Shown here piece after piece: positions 1-6,496 of a stretch of DNA of 19,827 bases. Every line of letters begins with the position of its first letter. Positions within the stretch are counted from its first letter, which is position 1. The stretch is from Bdellovibrio sp. (GTDB lineage: Bacteria > Bdellovibrionota > Bdellovibrionia > Bdellovibrionales > Bdellovibrionaceae): contig JAHRXB010000138.1 in assembly GCA_019104905.1 (NCBI GenBank), positions 1 through 19,827 of the forward strand, written 5' to 3'. The notes under the pieces were generated by a model. The model did not search any database and was not told the DNA's origin. It saw only the letters and a program-made list of their open reading frames with translations. A program made the translations under genes and the position numbers.

Positions 1-2
1 GA

Positions 3-152
3 ATTTGGAGGGAGGGAAGGACTTTGATGGCCGAAGTGAGGCCTTCGCGGGGCCTGGATGGCCCCCTGCCGGAGCGACAGCGGAGGTAGGAGCGATGAGG
101 CAGGATGCCGTGCCGAACGCAGCGCCAGCAAAGTCCTTCCCTCCCTCCAAAT
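3..152. repeat. Long inverted-repeat element 1 (24-bp perfect arms, 102-nt spacer)
   Basis: Bases 3-26 and 129-152 are perfect reverse complements (24 bp), separated by 102 nt. The arms are purine-rich on the left and pyrimidine-rich on the right. The spacer holds a further hairpin (GGGGCC at 49-54 with GGCCCC at 60-65), a CTGCC/GGCAG pairing (66-70 with 99-103) and two direct copies of GGAGCGA (71-77, 89-95). The right arm ends in ATCCTCG (151-157), as in the element at 5170-5340, and the left side begins GAAT (1-4), also shared. It lies beyond the 3' end of the minus-strand gene at 230-718. No open frame in it looks like a gene. The repeat geometry is seen directly; mobile, regulatory or RNA roles are unproven. 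Confidence 0.85.
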
Positions 153-229
153 CCTCGTGCCATCACCAGACTAGGAGATCAGTTTCAAAGCGGCCTAACC
201 TTCCAAGGTCGGCCCTTTGTACTAAAATC

Positions 230-718
230 TTATTGTCGATACGCTTTCTCCAAGGTCGAGATATCGAGCTTCTTCATCGGTAACAAAGCCTCCATGACCT
301 TGTTCGATCTCTCTGGATCCGAGTCGCTGATCATTTCCTCTAAGGCCTCCGGGACAATTTGCCACGAAAGACCATACCGGTCTTTGAGCCACCCACACTG
401 TTGGGCATTTTTGTCTCCCCCTTCCGAAAGTTTTGCCCAATAATAGTCTAATTCCTCTTGCGTCTTGCAGTTCACCACTAAAGAAACTGCTTCGTTGAAT
501 CTAAAAACGGGGCCTCCATTCAACGCCATAAACTGCTGACCATTCAGCTCAAAAACCACCGTCAACACACTTCCTGAGGGCCTATGATGGATTTCAAATC
601 CGGCTTCCCCATAATGGGTGACTTTTAAAATCTTCGAGTTCTTAAAGATGGAGGTATAGAATTTAGCGGCCTCTTCAGCTTCTGAATCAAACCACAAACA
701 TGTAGAAATAGATTGCAT
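230..718 (-). CDS. VOC superfamily protein, PhnB / 3-demethylubiquinone-9 3-methyltransferase-like fold
   Basis: A 162-residue cytoplasmic protein of the glyoxalase/VOC superfamily, in the PhnB-like group often annotated 3-dmu-9_3-mt. The start MQSISTCLWFDSEAEEAAKFY matches the usual opening of this family: a beta strand, then a helix with AxFYxSIF. It continues with GSVLTVVFELNGQQFMALNGGP and ends the core with CGWLKDRYGLSWQIVP, the family's hallmark WL-D-YG-SWQIVP stretch. Length is normal. The ATG at 718 has a strong AAGGAG six to seven bases upstream. A candidate promoter lies in the 81-bp gap to the ABC permease gene, so it is probably a separate unit. Family membership is clear; substrate is unknown, and the methyltransferase name in databases is not evidence of that activity. 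Confidence 0.85.
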   Translation of the reverse strand: MQSISTCLWFDSEAEEAAKFYTSIFKNSKILKVTHYGEAGFEIHHRPSGSVLTVVFELNGQQFMALNGGPVFRFNEAVSLVVNCKTQEELDYYWAKLSEGGDKNAQQCGWLKDRYGLSWQIVPEALEEMISDSDPERSNKVMEALLPMKKLDISTLEKAYRQ

Positions 719-744
719 CGCTGGCTCCTTGAAAAGATCCCCAC

Positions 745-774
745 ATCCTAGCGGATGACTTAAGCTCGTCTCAA
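745..774 (-). promoter_or_regulatory. Candidate sigma70 promoter for the VOC gene
   Basis: On the minus strand TTGAGA (769-774) is followed after 18 bp by TAGGAT (745-750), 26 bp before the start codon. The match is 5/6 and 4/6 to consensus. Pattern match only. Confidence 0.4.
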
Positions 775-799
775 GGAGTGCTTTGACATGAACGTGCGC

Positions 800-2068
800 C
801 TAGAGTTTGACACTCAACCCGTCTTTAAGAGCTAAACTTTGTGCTCTCAAGGCCGGAATCAAACCAATCACTGTGCCGCCAATCAATGTAATGAATAGAT
901 AAATCAGCTCACGCGACGTAAACCAGGGACCCACCAAATAAAGGCCAAACTCAGATTCGATCCAAGGTTTTAAAACGGCCACAAGTCCCCAGGATAAAAA
1001 GACCCCTAAGGCAATTCCCAGAACCGTCAACAGCGCCGACTCAAACACTAAAAGGCCCACAATTTGATGGGACTTCGCTCCCACGGCCCGCAAAATCGCC
1101 ATCTCACGACGGCGCTCATTCAACGCTGTGGTAAGGGCGATTAACATTGCCATAAATCCAACCAGCACGACCATCCAGGAAATAATACGTAAGACACCTT
1201 CCACAAAAGACAGTCCCTGCCACAGTTCACTCAGCGTGACTCCGGGAATGATCGCTAACAACGGTTCGTCTTTGTAGGTGTTGATCTCTCGCTGCAATTT
1301 CAAGGTCTCAATGCGTGACTTCGCACCAACAAAAAAAGCAGTGATGGTATGAACCTTCAATTTTTCTTTTGTGAGTTGTTCACGGGGAATGATTTTTTCG
1401 GCCGTGGGTGCGGCCCCTTCTTGCCAATCTACATGCAAGGCTTCCATCCCCTCCAACGACATGTACACCGCACGATCCAAAGGAGTTCCTGTCGGCTCCA
1501 AAATCCCCGCGACGACAAACGGTTTGTCATCGTGCTCTTGAATACCTTCCCCTTTGGTCACACCATGAGCGACCACCACACGGGACCTGAGTTTGTATCC
1601 CAATTTACGGGCGACATCGGCGCCAAGAACAACATCCCACAAATCGCGAAATTCTCCTCCTTGGGAAAACTTCACTTTGTGGTCTCCACGATAGTGATAA
1701 TGCTTAAAGAAATCCTGGTTGGTCCCGACAACTCGGAAGCCGCGATGACCGTCCCCCAACGAATAAGGAATGGTCCATTCGATCGCCGGGATTTTTTTGA
1801 TCTCCTCATAGGTCTCATAAGAAATATTATGAGTGGCACTTCCCATGTTAAAAACCGTGTATAAAATCAACTGCAAGGGACCACTGCGAGCTCCCACGAT
1901 AAGATCTGTCTTACTGATGGTTTGCGTGAACCCTTCTTCGGCCGCGCGCTTTGCTCTTTCAACAGAGAGCAATAAAGACACGCTGAGAGCGATAGAAATC
2001 ACCGTCAACGTCGTTGCAAAAATGCGATTCTTCAAGGACTTGATTGCCAATTTTAAGAAGACCATCAC
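800..2068 (-). CDS. ABC transporter permease, MacB/FtsX family
   Basis: A 422-residue inner-membrane permease with the MacB/LolC/FtsX layout: one N-terminal membrane helix (about 17-36), a large periplasmic domain (about 40-285), then three C-terminal helices (about 297-316, 338-364, 388-408). Between helices 2 and 3 is MAILRAVGAKSHQI, the conserved cytoplasmic coupling segment. It should dimerise and work with the ATPase encoded just upstream, whose stop it overlaps. The first codon could be GTG at 2068 (GTGA overlap) or the ATG at 2065 (TGATG); either gives translational coupling. Fourth gene of the minus-strand operon at 800-3697. By analogy with ZrgABC-type loci it may serve metal (zinc) handling, but permeases of this fold often act as mechanotransducers rather than importers, so the transported substrate is open. 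Confidence 0.88.
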   Translation of the reverse strand: MMVFLKLAIKSLKNRIFATTLTVISIALSVSLLLSVERAKRAAEEGFTQTISKTDLIVGARSGPLQLILYTVFNMGSATHNISYETYEEIKKIPAIEWTIPYSLGDGHRGFRVVGTNQDFFKHYHYRGDHKVKFSQGGEFRDLWDVVLGADVARKLGYKLRSRVVVAHGVTKGEGIQEHDDKPFVVAGILEPTGTPLDRAVYMSLEGMEALHVDWQEGAAPTAEKIIPREQLTKEKLKVHTITAFFVGAKSRIETLKLQREINTYKDEPLLAIIPGVTLSELWQGLSFVEGVLRIISWMVVLVGFMAMLIALTTALNERRREMAILRAVGAKSHQIVGLLVFESALLTVLGIALGVFLSWGLVAVLKPWIESEFGLYLVGPWFTSRELIYLFITLIGGTVIGLIPALRAQSLALKDGLSVKL

Positions 2069-2757
2069 CCAACCTTATTAATGGAGTCCAACGAGATGGA
2101 GCGGCTAAAAAGTTTTTCCATGCTGCGATCATGAGATACGAAAACCACGGTTGTTCCGTAAAGATCAGACAACTCAAACATCAGTTTCAAAAACTTCTCG
2201 CGATGATCCGTGTCCAAAGCTGAGGTTGGTTCATCGGCCAACAACAGATCTGGTTTTCCCAAGAGAGCTCTAGCTACGGCGACCCGCTGCTGTTGACCGA
2301 CACTCAATTCAGCGACTTTTTTACCCAGCAACTCTCCAATACCTAGATTTCCGCACAAAGCGCGAATCACCATTTCCGTATCGACACTGCCTAACCGAGC
2401 CCGGCGGGCCGCACTCAAATGCAAAGGCAATTCAATGTTCTCTTGCACCGTCAGATAAGGAATCAAGTTAAAGTTCTGAAAAACATATCCCATATGCTCG
2501 GCGCGAAAAGAGTCCCGCTCCGAATCACTCATCTTAGCAAAGTCACAACCCAATATCTTCAAACTTCCCTGAGACGGCTTCAACACTCCGGAAAGCATTT
2601 CCAGCAAGGTGGTCTTTCCGGTCCCGCTGGGGCCATAAAGAAAGAGCTGCTCGCCACGCACGATGGAAAATTCAGGGATCTTCAAAGTCGGCGTGGCCTG
2701 CCCTGGATAGACATACTGTAAATCACGAATCTCAATTAAGATGTTACTTGAGGCCAA
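2065..2757 (-). CDS. ABC transporter ATP-binding protein, LolD/MacB family
   Basis: A 230-residue ATPase with all expected motifs: Walker A GPSGTGKTT (42-50), Q-loop glutamine at 94 in YVFQNFNLIP, signature LSVGQQQR (151-158), Walker B LLLADE (171-176), D-loop SALD and switch histidine in VFVSHD (H209). It belongs to the LolD/MacB/FtsE branch that powers permeases with large periplasmic domains, and its partner follows directly. The start is TTG at 2757, inside the 3' end of the DUF2796 gene (14-nt overlap), with GGAG six bases upstream; no in-frame ATG would keep the N-terminal strand of the fold. Inferred role: energising the complex formed with the downstream permease, with the two upstream exported proteins as accessory or metal-binding parts. 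Confidence 0.92.
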   Translation of the reverse strand: MASSNILIEIRDLQYVYPGQATPTLKIPEFSIVRGEQLFLYGPSGTGKTTLLEMLSGVLKPSQGSLKILGCDFAKMSDSERDSFRAEHMGYVFQNFNLIPYLTVQENIELPLHLSAARRARLGSVDTEMVIRALCGNLGIGELLGKKVAELSVGQQQRVAVARALLGKPDLLLADEPTSALDTDHREKFLKLMFELSDLYGTTVVFVSHDRSMEKLFSRSISLDSINKVG

Positions 2758-3226
2758 GGCTGTCTCCGTTATTGGTCACTTGGAGGGATTTTTGGACACC
2801 ATCCGCAACGACGTCCACTTGAACTTTCCTTAAACGAGGAAAGATTTTTTGCATATGAAAAGAAATCTCGCTGCCCGCAACAGGAGCCTCACAAGATACA
2901 CCGAACTCGGCTTCAACCTCGGCGTGATTTTTCTGTTGATTCACTTCGAAGATCTCTTTTTTGATCTCACACTTTAAGGAAGGATCCATAACGATCATCT
3001 CTGAAATCTTTTCCTCTAACTTCAGCAGAGCCTGTTCTTTTTTTTGTCTGTCTTTTTTTGATTTAGCTTCGTGTTCAAAGCCATAAAGAGACTCGGCGGG
3101 AACGTGAAACTCGATTTTACCTCTTTTGCCATCAAAGGCCATACTGACTTTGCCTGCGCCATGCATGTGCGCCCCGTGCTCTCGTGCGGCAAAAACCATT
3201 GTCGAAAGTAAAAGGACCTTAAACAT
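2744..3226 (-). CDS. DUF2796 / ZrgA-like periplasmic metal-binding protein
   Basis: A 160-residue exported protein with a short signal peptide (about 1-14), followed by a mature N-terminus with HGAHMHG (H17, H20, H22). This is the signature start of DUF2796 (ZrgA-like) proteins, which bind zinc. Other potential ligands are H41, H52, H101, H124 and two cysteines (C86, C112) that may form a disulfide. Many ZrgA homologues have a long His/Asp-rich loop; here the corresponding stretch (about 51-75) is Lys/Glu-rich and nearly free of histidine. The start ATG has an AGGGGG Shine-Dalgarno, 18 bp after the DUF3299 stop. It overlaps the ATPase start. The context (DUF3299, ATPase, permease) matches Zur-regulated gene clusters in Vibrio and Pseudomonas. 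Family call fairly firm; zinc specificity is inferred. Confidence 0.8.
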   Translation of the reverse strand: MFKVLLLSTMVFAAREHGAHMHGAGKVSMAFDGKRGKIEFHVPAESLYGFEHEAKSKKDRQKKEQALLKLEEKISEMIVMDPSLKCEIKKEIFEVNQQKNHAEVEAEFGVSCEAPVAGSEISFHMQKIFPRLRKVQVDVVADGVQKSLQVTNNGDSLGLK

Positions 3227-3244
3227 AAAACCCCCTTTGAGAGA

Positions 3245-3697
3245 TTATTTGTACGGTTCTATCGCCTCGCCCACGAGTTCGAACGAAGCATCGCCGTACA
3301 TGGATTTCTTTGTCACTAAATTCAACGTCCCATAAACCCAGATCGGACCCACTGCCACATCTGTCCCACGCTTCATCTTCACATAAACCATCTGATTGGG
3401 AGGAGGAGGTGGAACATGAATACAAGCCTGCGGGCTTGGCACCAACAAAAACTCGACGACATCCCGTTGGTTGTCTTCGAGAGGCACCATAAATCCAGGG
3501 ATCTTAACGCTTTTGCCATTCAAAGCTTGCAGCTCTGACGAAGACTTTCCGGTGATATAGTCCATCTCCCCAAGAAGTCGCCAGTCCACCTCGACCCCGT
3601 TCAGCGCTCCGCCCCGCGAGCCCAGCATTTGATAAATCACGGCACCCGTGACCGCCGCTAATATGAATACTCCCGCCAGAACCCATTTTTTCATCAT
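3245..3697 (-). CDS. DUF3299 protein, membrane-anchored, first gene of the ZrgA-like operon
   Basis: About 150 residues. An N-terminal hydrophobic segment (about 4-22, after MMKK) should anchor or export it, followed by a periplasmic DUF3299 domain. Its core holds KIPGFMVPLE (65-74) and the family's hallmark ACIHVPPPPPNQM (91-103), where C92 and H94 could bind metal. The function of DUF3299 is unknown, but the family recurs next to DUF2796 and LolD/MacB-type ABC genes in zinc-responsive clusters. The open frame runs upstream to a TTG at 3751. I chose the ATG at 3697 because the upstream codons would place charged residues before the signal and run into the candidate promoter. A second ATG follows immediately at 3694. 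The Shine-Dalgarno is weak. Confidence 0.8.
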   Translation of the reverse strand: MMKKWVLAGVFILAAVTGAVIYQMLGSRGGALNGVEVDWRLLGEMDYITGKSSSELQALNGKSVKIPGFMVPLEDNQRDVVEFLLVPSPQACIHVPPPPPNQMVYVKMKRGTDVAVGPIWVYGTLNLVTKKSMYGDASFELVGEAIEPYK

Positions 3698-3714
3698 TCG
3701 TCCCAATTCCCAAA

Positions 3715-3733
3715 AGCCCCCCTCATAGGGGCT
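3715..3733 (-). promoter_or_regulatory. Stem-loop at the predicted 5' end of the ZrgA-like operon mRNA
   Basis: AGCCCC (3715-3720) and GGGGCT (3728-3733) form a perfect 6-bp GC-rich stem with a 7-nt loop, followed on the minus strand by TTTT. It begins about where transcription would start from the promoter at 3741-3769 and ends 17 bp before the ATG. It could be a 5' stabilising hairpin or a weak attenuator; no direct evidence. Confidence 0.35.
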
Positions 3734-3740
3734 CCTTCCT

Positions 3741-3769
3741 ATTAAAGACAAGGCTCACCTTAAATGCAA
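3741..3769 (-). promoter_or_regulatory. Candidate promoter for the ZrgA-like operon
   Basis: Minus strand: TTGCAT (3764-3769), 17-bp spacer, TTTAAT (3741-3746). The -10 matches 5/6, the -35 only 3/6, as expected for a regulated promoter. No convincing Zur box was found around it. It is back-to-back with the hisS promoter. Confidence 0.35.
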
Positions 3770-3774
3770 TAGCT

Positions 3775-3803
3775 TTGCGCACTGCCCTTAGCTCTGCTAT
3801 AAA
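3775..3803 (+). promoter_or_regulatory. Candidate promoter for hisS
   Basis: TTGCGC (3775-3780), 17-bp spacer, TATAAA (3798-3803), 32 bp before the hisS start codon. The -10 matches 5/6 and the -35 3/6. Confidence 0.4.
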
Positions 3804-3835
3804 GGAACTTTCCACTGAAGAGTGAGGCCGAAAAT

Positions 3836-5086
3836 ATGAGCAGCAAAATTCAAAGAGTTCGCGGCACCCGTGATCTCCTTCCCGAGGACAGTCTTCTTTT
3901 CCGTTTTGTCGAACAATCAGCCTATGAGAAGGCCCTTTTGTACGGTTACGGAGAAATTGAAACTCCAATTTTTGAATTTTCTGACGTTTTTCATCGCACC
4001 CTCGGCGAAACTTCCGACGTTGTGAATAAAGAGACTTATGATTTTACAGATCGCGGAGGCGAAAGTCTCACATTAAGACCTGAGGGGACAGCAGGCGTCG
4101 CACGCGCTTTTATCTCTGAAGGACTGAGTCAAAACCTTCCGTTAAAATTTTATTACTCCGGCCCGATGTTTCGATATGAGCGACCACAAAAAGGACGATA
4201 TCGTCAATTTTACCAATTGGGCGCAGAGTGTTTAGGTTATGACTCCCCCCTGGCCGACGTCGAGTGCATCGCTTTGGCGTGGGACGTCTTGCAAAAAATC
4301 GGCATTTCCGCCGACTGCACCCTGGAGATCAACACTCTCGGAGACTCAGAAAGTCGCGCCGCTTATCGCGAGGCTTTAGTCAGTTACTTCACGGCTCATC
4401 AAGAACAACTGTCAGCAGACAGCAAAATGCGTTTGGAAAAAAATCCTTTGCGTATCTTGGACTCTAAAGATGAAGGCGACAAAAAAATCAACGCCCTGGC
4501 GCCAAAATTTGAACAGTATCTCAATGAAACTTCGAAAACGTTCTTTAAAAAAGTTTTGGACGGCATCGAGAAATTGGGGATCCCGTATAAGATCAATTCT
4601 CACCTAGTGCGTGGCCTCGATTACTATTCTCACACTGTTTTTGAATTCACGACGGCCAAGCTGGGTGCACAAGGCACCGTGCTTGCTGGCGGACGCTATG
4701 ATGGTTTGATTGAAACCATGGGGGGCCCAAAAACTCCGGGCGTCGGCTGGGCCGCAGGGATCGACCGTTTGGCCGATCTCACTCCTAAAGAGTTAGCGAT
4801 TCAATCCGAAGTCCTTATCGCCGTCATTGGCGCCGATGATCTCGGCGAAGAAGAAAGCATCAAAGTCGCCCACGAAATCCGCAGCCGAGGCCTCAAGGCA
4901 GAAAACTTCCTCTCTGGAAAAATGGGCAAAAAAATGCAAAAAGCCAACAAGCTGAACGCCCACTACGCCCTCATCCTCGGCAGCAATGAAGTGACCAATA
5001 AAACCGTCACAGTAAAGAACTTCGCCACCGGAGAACAAAAAGAAATCTCCCGCACCGAACTTCAAACTTTTGATTTTAAAATCTAA
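3836..5086 (+). CDS. hisS: Histidine--tRNA ligase
   Basis: A 416-residue class II aminoacyl-tRNA synthetase that charges tRNA-His in the cytoplasm. Visible landmarks are the N-terminal [10 protein letters not shown] (9-18), RPEGT (81-85), motif 2 [13 protein letters not shown] (113-125), the histidine-specific [15 protein letters not shown] (257-271) and AGGRYDGL (284-291) leading into motif 3 [12 protein letters not shown] (301-312). A C-terminal anticodon-binding domain covers about 325-416 and includes [12 protein letters not shown]. Length is normal for the family. The ATG at 3836 follows GAGG at suitable spacing. It is monocistronic as far as visible, divergent from the ZrgA-like operon and convergent with lgt. 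Confidence 0.97.
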   Translation: MSSKIQRVRGTRDLLPEDSLLFRFVEQSAYEKALLYGYGEIETPIFEFSDVFHRTLGETSDVVNKETYDFTDRGGESLTLRPEGTAGVARAFISEGLSQNLPLKFYYSGPMFRYERPQKGRYRQFYQLGAECLGYDSPLADVECIALAWDVLQKIGISADCTLEINTLGDSESRAAYREALVSYFTAHQEQLSADSKMRLEKNPLRILDSKDEGDKKINALAPKFEQYLNETSKTFFKKVLDGIEKLGIPYKINSHLVRGLDYYSHTVFEFTTAKLGAQGTVLAGGRYDGLIETMGGPKTPGVGWAAGIDRLADLTPKELAIQSEVLIAVIGADDLGEEESIKVAHEIRSRGLKAENFLSGKMGKKMQKANKLNAHYALILGSNEVTNKTVTVKNFATGEQKEISRTELQTFDFKI

Positions 5087-5124
5087 AAAAAGAAAAAGGC
5101 TCTATGAATTTCCCTCATAGAGCC
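5085..5124 (-). terminator. Intrinsic terminator for lgt, just past the hisS stop
   Basis: A perfect 10-bp stem (5098-5107 with 5115-5124, 7-nt loop) is followed on the minus strand by T5-C-T7. This is a strong Rho-independent terminator for transcripts arriving from lgt. On the plus strand the hairpin is preceded by an A-run and lacks a U-tract, so it would stop hisS less efficiently. The lgt 3' UTR therefore includes the inverted-repeat element at 5170-5340. Confidence 0.85.
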
Positions 5125-5169
5125 CCTCAAAAACCAAATAAACCTAAACAAAAAAGACGACCTCGTCGC

Positions 5170-5340
5170 GCGAGAATGGGGAGAGTTCCCCTGGGCGAAA
5201 AACCGAGTTCCGCAGCGCCAAGAAAAATCAGCCCAAGCAATCAAAAGACAAAAAAACAAAACCCACAATGCCAGCAAGCCCCTCCATGCGCGAGGACTGT
5301 CTGAGCGTTTTTCGCCCAGGGGAACTCTCCCCATCCTCGC
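5170..5340. repeat. Long inverted-repeat element 2 (34-bp arms, one mismatch, 103-nt spacer)
   Basis: Bases 5170-5203 and 5307-5340 are reverse complements over 34 bp with a single mismatch (A5175 against C5335); the inner 28 bp are perfect. The spacer is 103 nt, A-rich in the middle, with no gene. The outer ends read GAGAAT on the left and ATCCTCG on the right, as in the element at 3-152. The same mismatched pair sits at the same place in both elements. The arm sequences of the two elements are unrelated. GCGCGAG occurs at the left end (5168-5174) and again inside the spacer (5288-5294). CGCAGCGCCA (5211-5220) also occurs in element 1 (118-127). The element lies 14 bp beyond the lgt stop. 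Confidence 0.9.
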
Positions 5341-5354
5341 CCACCGAGCGCCGC

Positions 5355-6413
5355 CTACTTTCGTCCAAGTTTGATCGAGTGCCCTTTACCCCAACCCGGA
5401 ACATTCAAGGAACTTGCGCGAGTCCAGACAAACATGAGTATCAAACCCACTGCAAACATCACGACACTGAGCCACTGACCTCGAGTCAATCCCAACCATT
5501 GGAAACCAATATGGGCATCAGGCATACGGAAGTGCTCATCAATCACACGCACGATCGCATAAAGAAGAACAAAGGTCGCCGCGACAAATCCTGGCTTGCG
5601 AGGTTTTCTCCATAACAAAAACAAAAAGACAAAAAGAAAAAGCCCCTCACCCACCGCTGCGAAAAGTTGTGATGGATAACGAGGTGTCAAAATAGGTGCG
5701 ATCGCCTCTTTGGCCGCCGCATTCCCTTCTTGAATGGATTCAACGACTTTATTCATGATGGAATAAAGCTGATCACGAGAACCCACGTCAAAACGAAACT
5801 TTTCTACAAGCTCCAACCACTGCTCACGCCCCACGCCGATTTTTTCAACCACGGGAGCAAGATCCGGCAATCGTGTGGCTTCTTGTGAAGGCCACATGAA
5901 AATATCTTGCGGAAATTTCACCGCCAAAGGGAAAGACGGATCGCAAGGACGTCCCACCAGCTCGCCATTGATAAAGTTCGCGATGCGACCAAAAAACACA
6001 CCAATGGGCCCTGTCACGGCGACAAGATCCAAAAGATACAAAGAGTTCACGGAATACTTACGAGCATACAACAAACACGCAAGAACAATCCCGATAATCC
6101 CACCATGGCTGGCCATTCCACCTTCATTGACGGCTAAGACTCCCCAAAAAGGAAATGTGGATTTAAACTTCAAGAACAAATCAGGGCCATAGAAAAGCAC
6201 ATACCCCAAACGTCCACCCACCAAAGTTCCAATCGCGGCGTAGGTAACAAAGTCACCCACCATCTGGGCTGTCAGTCCTGATCTTTGCCTTTGCGCCAAC
6301 CAACGAATAAGCAGATAAGCACAAATGAACCCCATCATGTATGAGAGTCCGTACCAGCGAATACCAAAATCGCCAGAAATTCTTAGTGCAAAGGGATCAA
6401 AATCATGAACCAC
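5355..6413 (-). CDS. lgt: Prolipoprotein diacylglyceryl transferase (Lgt)
   Basis: A 352-residue polytopic inner-membrane enzyme that moves diacylglycerol from phosphatidylglycerol to the lipobox cysteine of prolipoproteins, the first step of lipoprotein maturation. Diagnostic features are the Lgt signature GRIANFINGELVGR (142-155, catalytic-region R143), ASHGGIIG (101-108, H103) and PRYPSQL (244-250), followed by FRMPDAH. At 352 residues it is longer than the usual 260-290. The extra sequence is a hydrophilic, mostly helical insert at about 175-243, between the signature and PRYPSQL. The start is GTG at 6413 with AAGGA six bases upstream. Its transcript probably ends at the terminator at 5085-5124. 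A predicted substrate, the M16-like lipoprotein at 17285-18703, is encoded in this window. Confidence 0.96.
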   Translation of the reverse strand: MVHDFDPFALRISGDFGIRWYGLSYMMGFICAYLLIRWLAQRQRSGLTAQMVGDFVTYAAIGTLVGGRLGYVLFYGPDLFLKFKSTFPFWGVLAVNEGGMASHGGIIGIVLACLLYARKYSVNSLYLLDLVAVTGPIGVFFGRIANFINGELVGRPCDPSFPLAVKFPQDIFMWPSQEATRLPDLAPVVEKIGVGREQWLELVEKFRFDVGSRDQLYSIMNKVVESIQEGNAAAKEAIAPILTPRYPSQLFAAVGEGLFLFVFLFLLWRKPRKPGFVAATFVLLYAIVRVIDEHFRMPDAHIGFQWLGLTRGQWLSVVMFAVGLILMFVWTRASSLNVPGWGKGHSIKLGRK

Positions 6414-6496
6414 AACGTATCCTTTTTTGAGACGTTAACAATGTATCAACGAGGGATTTCTTAGACCTTCCCCCATAAAAGCGAGAAAATGGGGTT

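Noticed and set aside
3..152. Element 1 as a transposon end or MITE with target duplication
   Set aside because: No transposase, no target-site duplication visible, and the arms differ completely from element 2, unlike a MITE family with shared terminal repeats.
725..778. 8-bp inverted repeat CTCCTTGA/TCAAGGAG that could mask the VOC gene Shine-Dalgarno
   Set aside because: The upstream arm lies above the predicted transcription start, so it would not be in the mRNA; Shine-Dalgarno-like octamers recur by chance.
1349..1864. 171-codon open frame on the plus strand inside the ABC permease gene
   Set aside because: Antisense shadow of a gene with clear family membership; no start signal and no protein-like composition.
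3760..3785. Possible Zur box between the ZrgA-like operon and hisS (GCAA/TTGC around AGCT)
   Set aside because: Arms of only 4 bp and no match to the known AT-rich Zur palindrome.
5104..5304. Small plus-strand open frame through element 2
   Set aside because: Basic, low-complexity translation crossing the inverted repeat; no Shine-Dalgarno.
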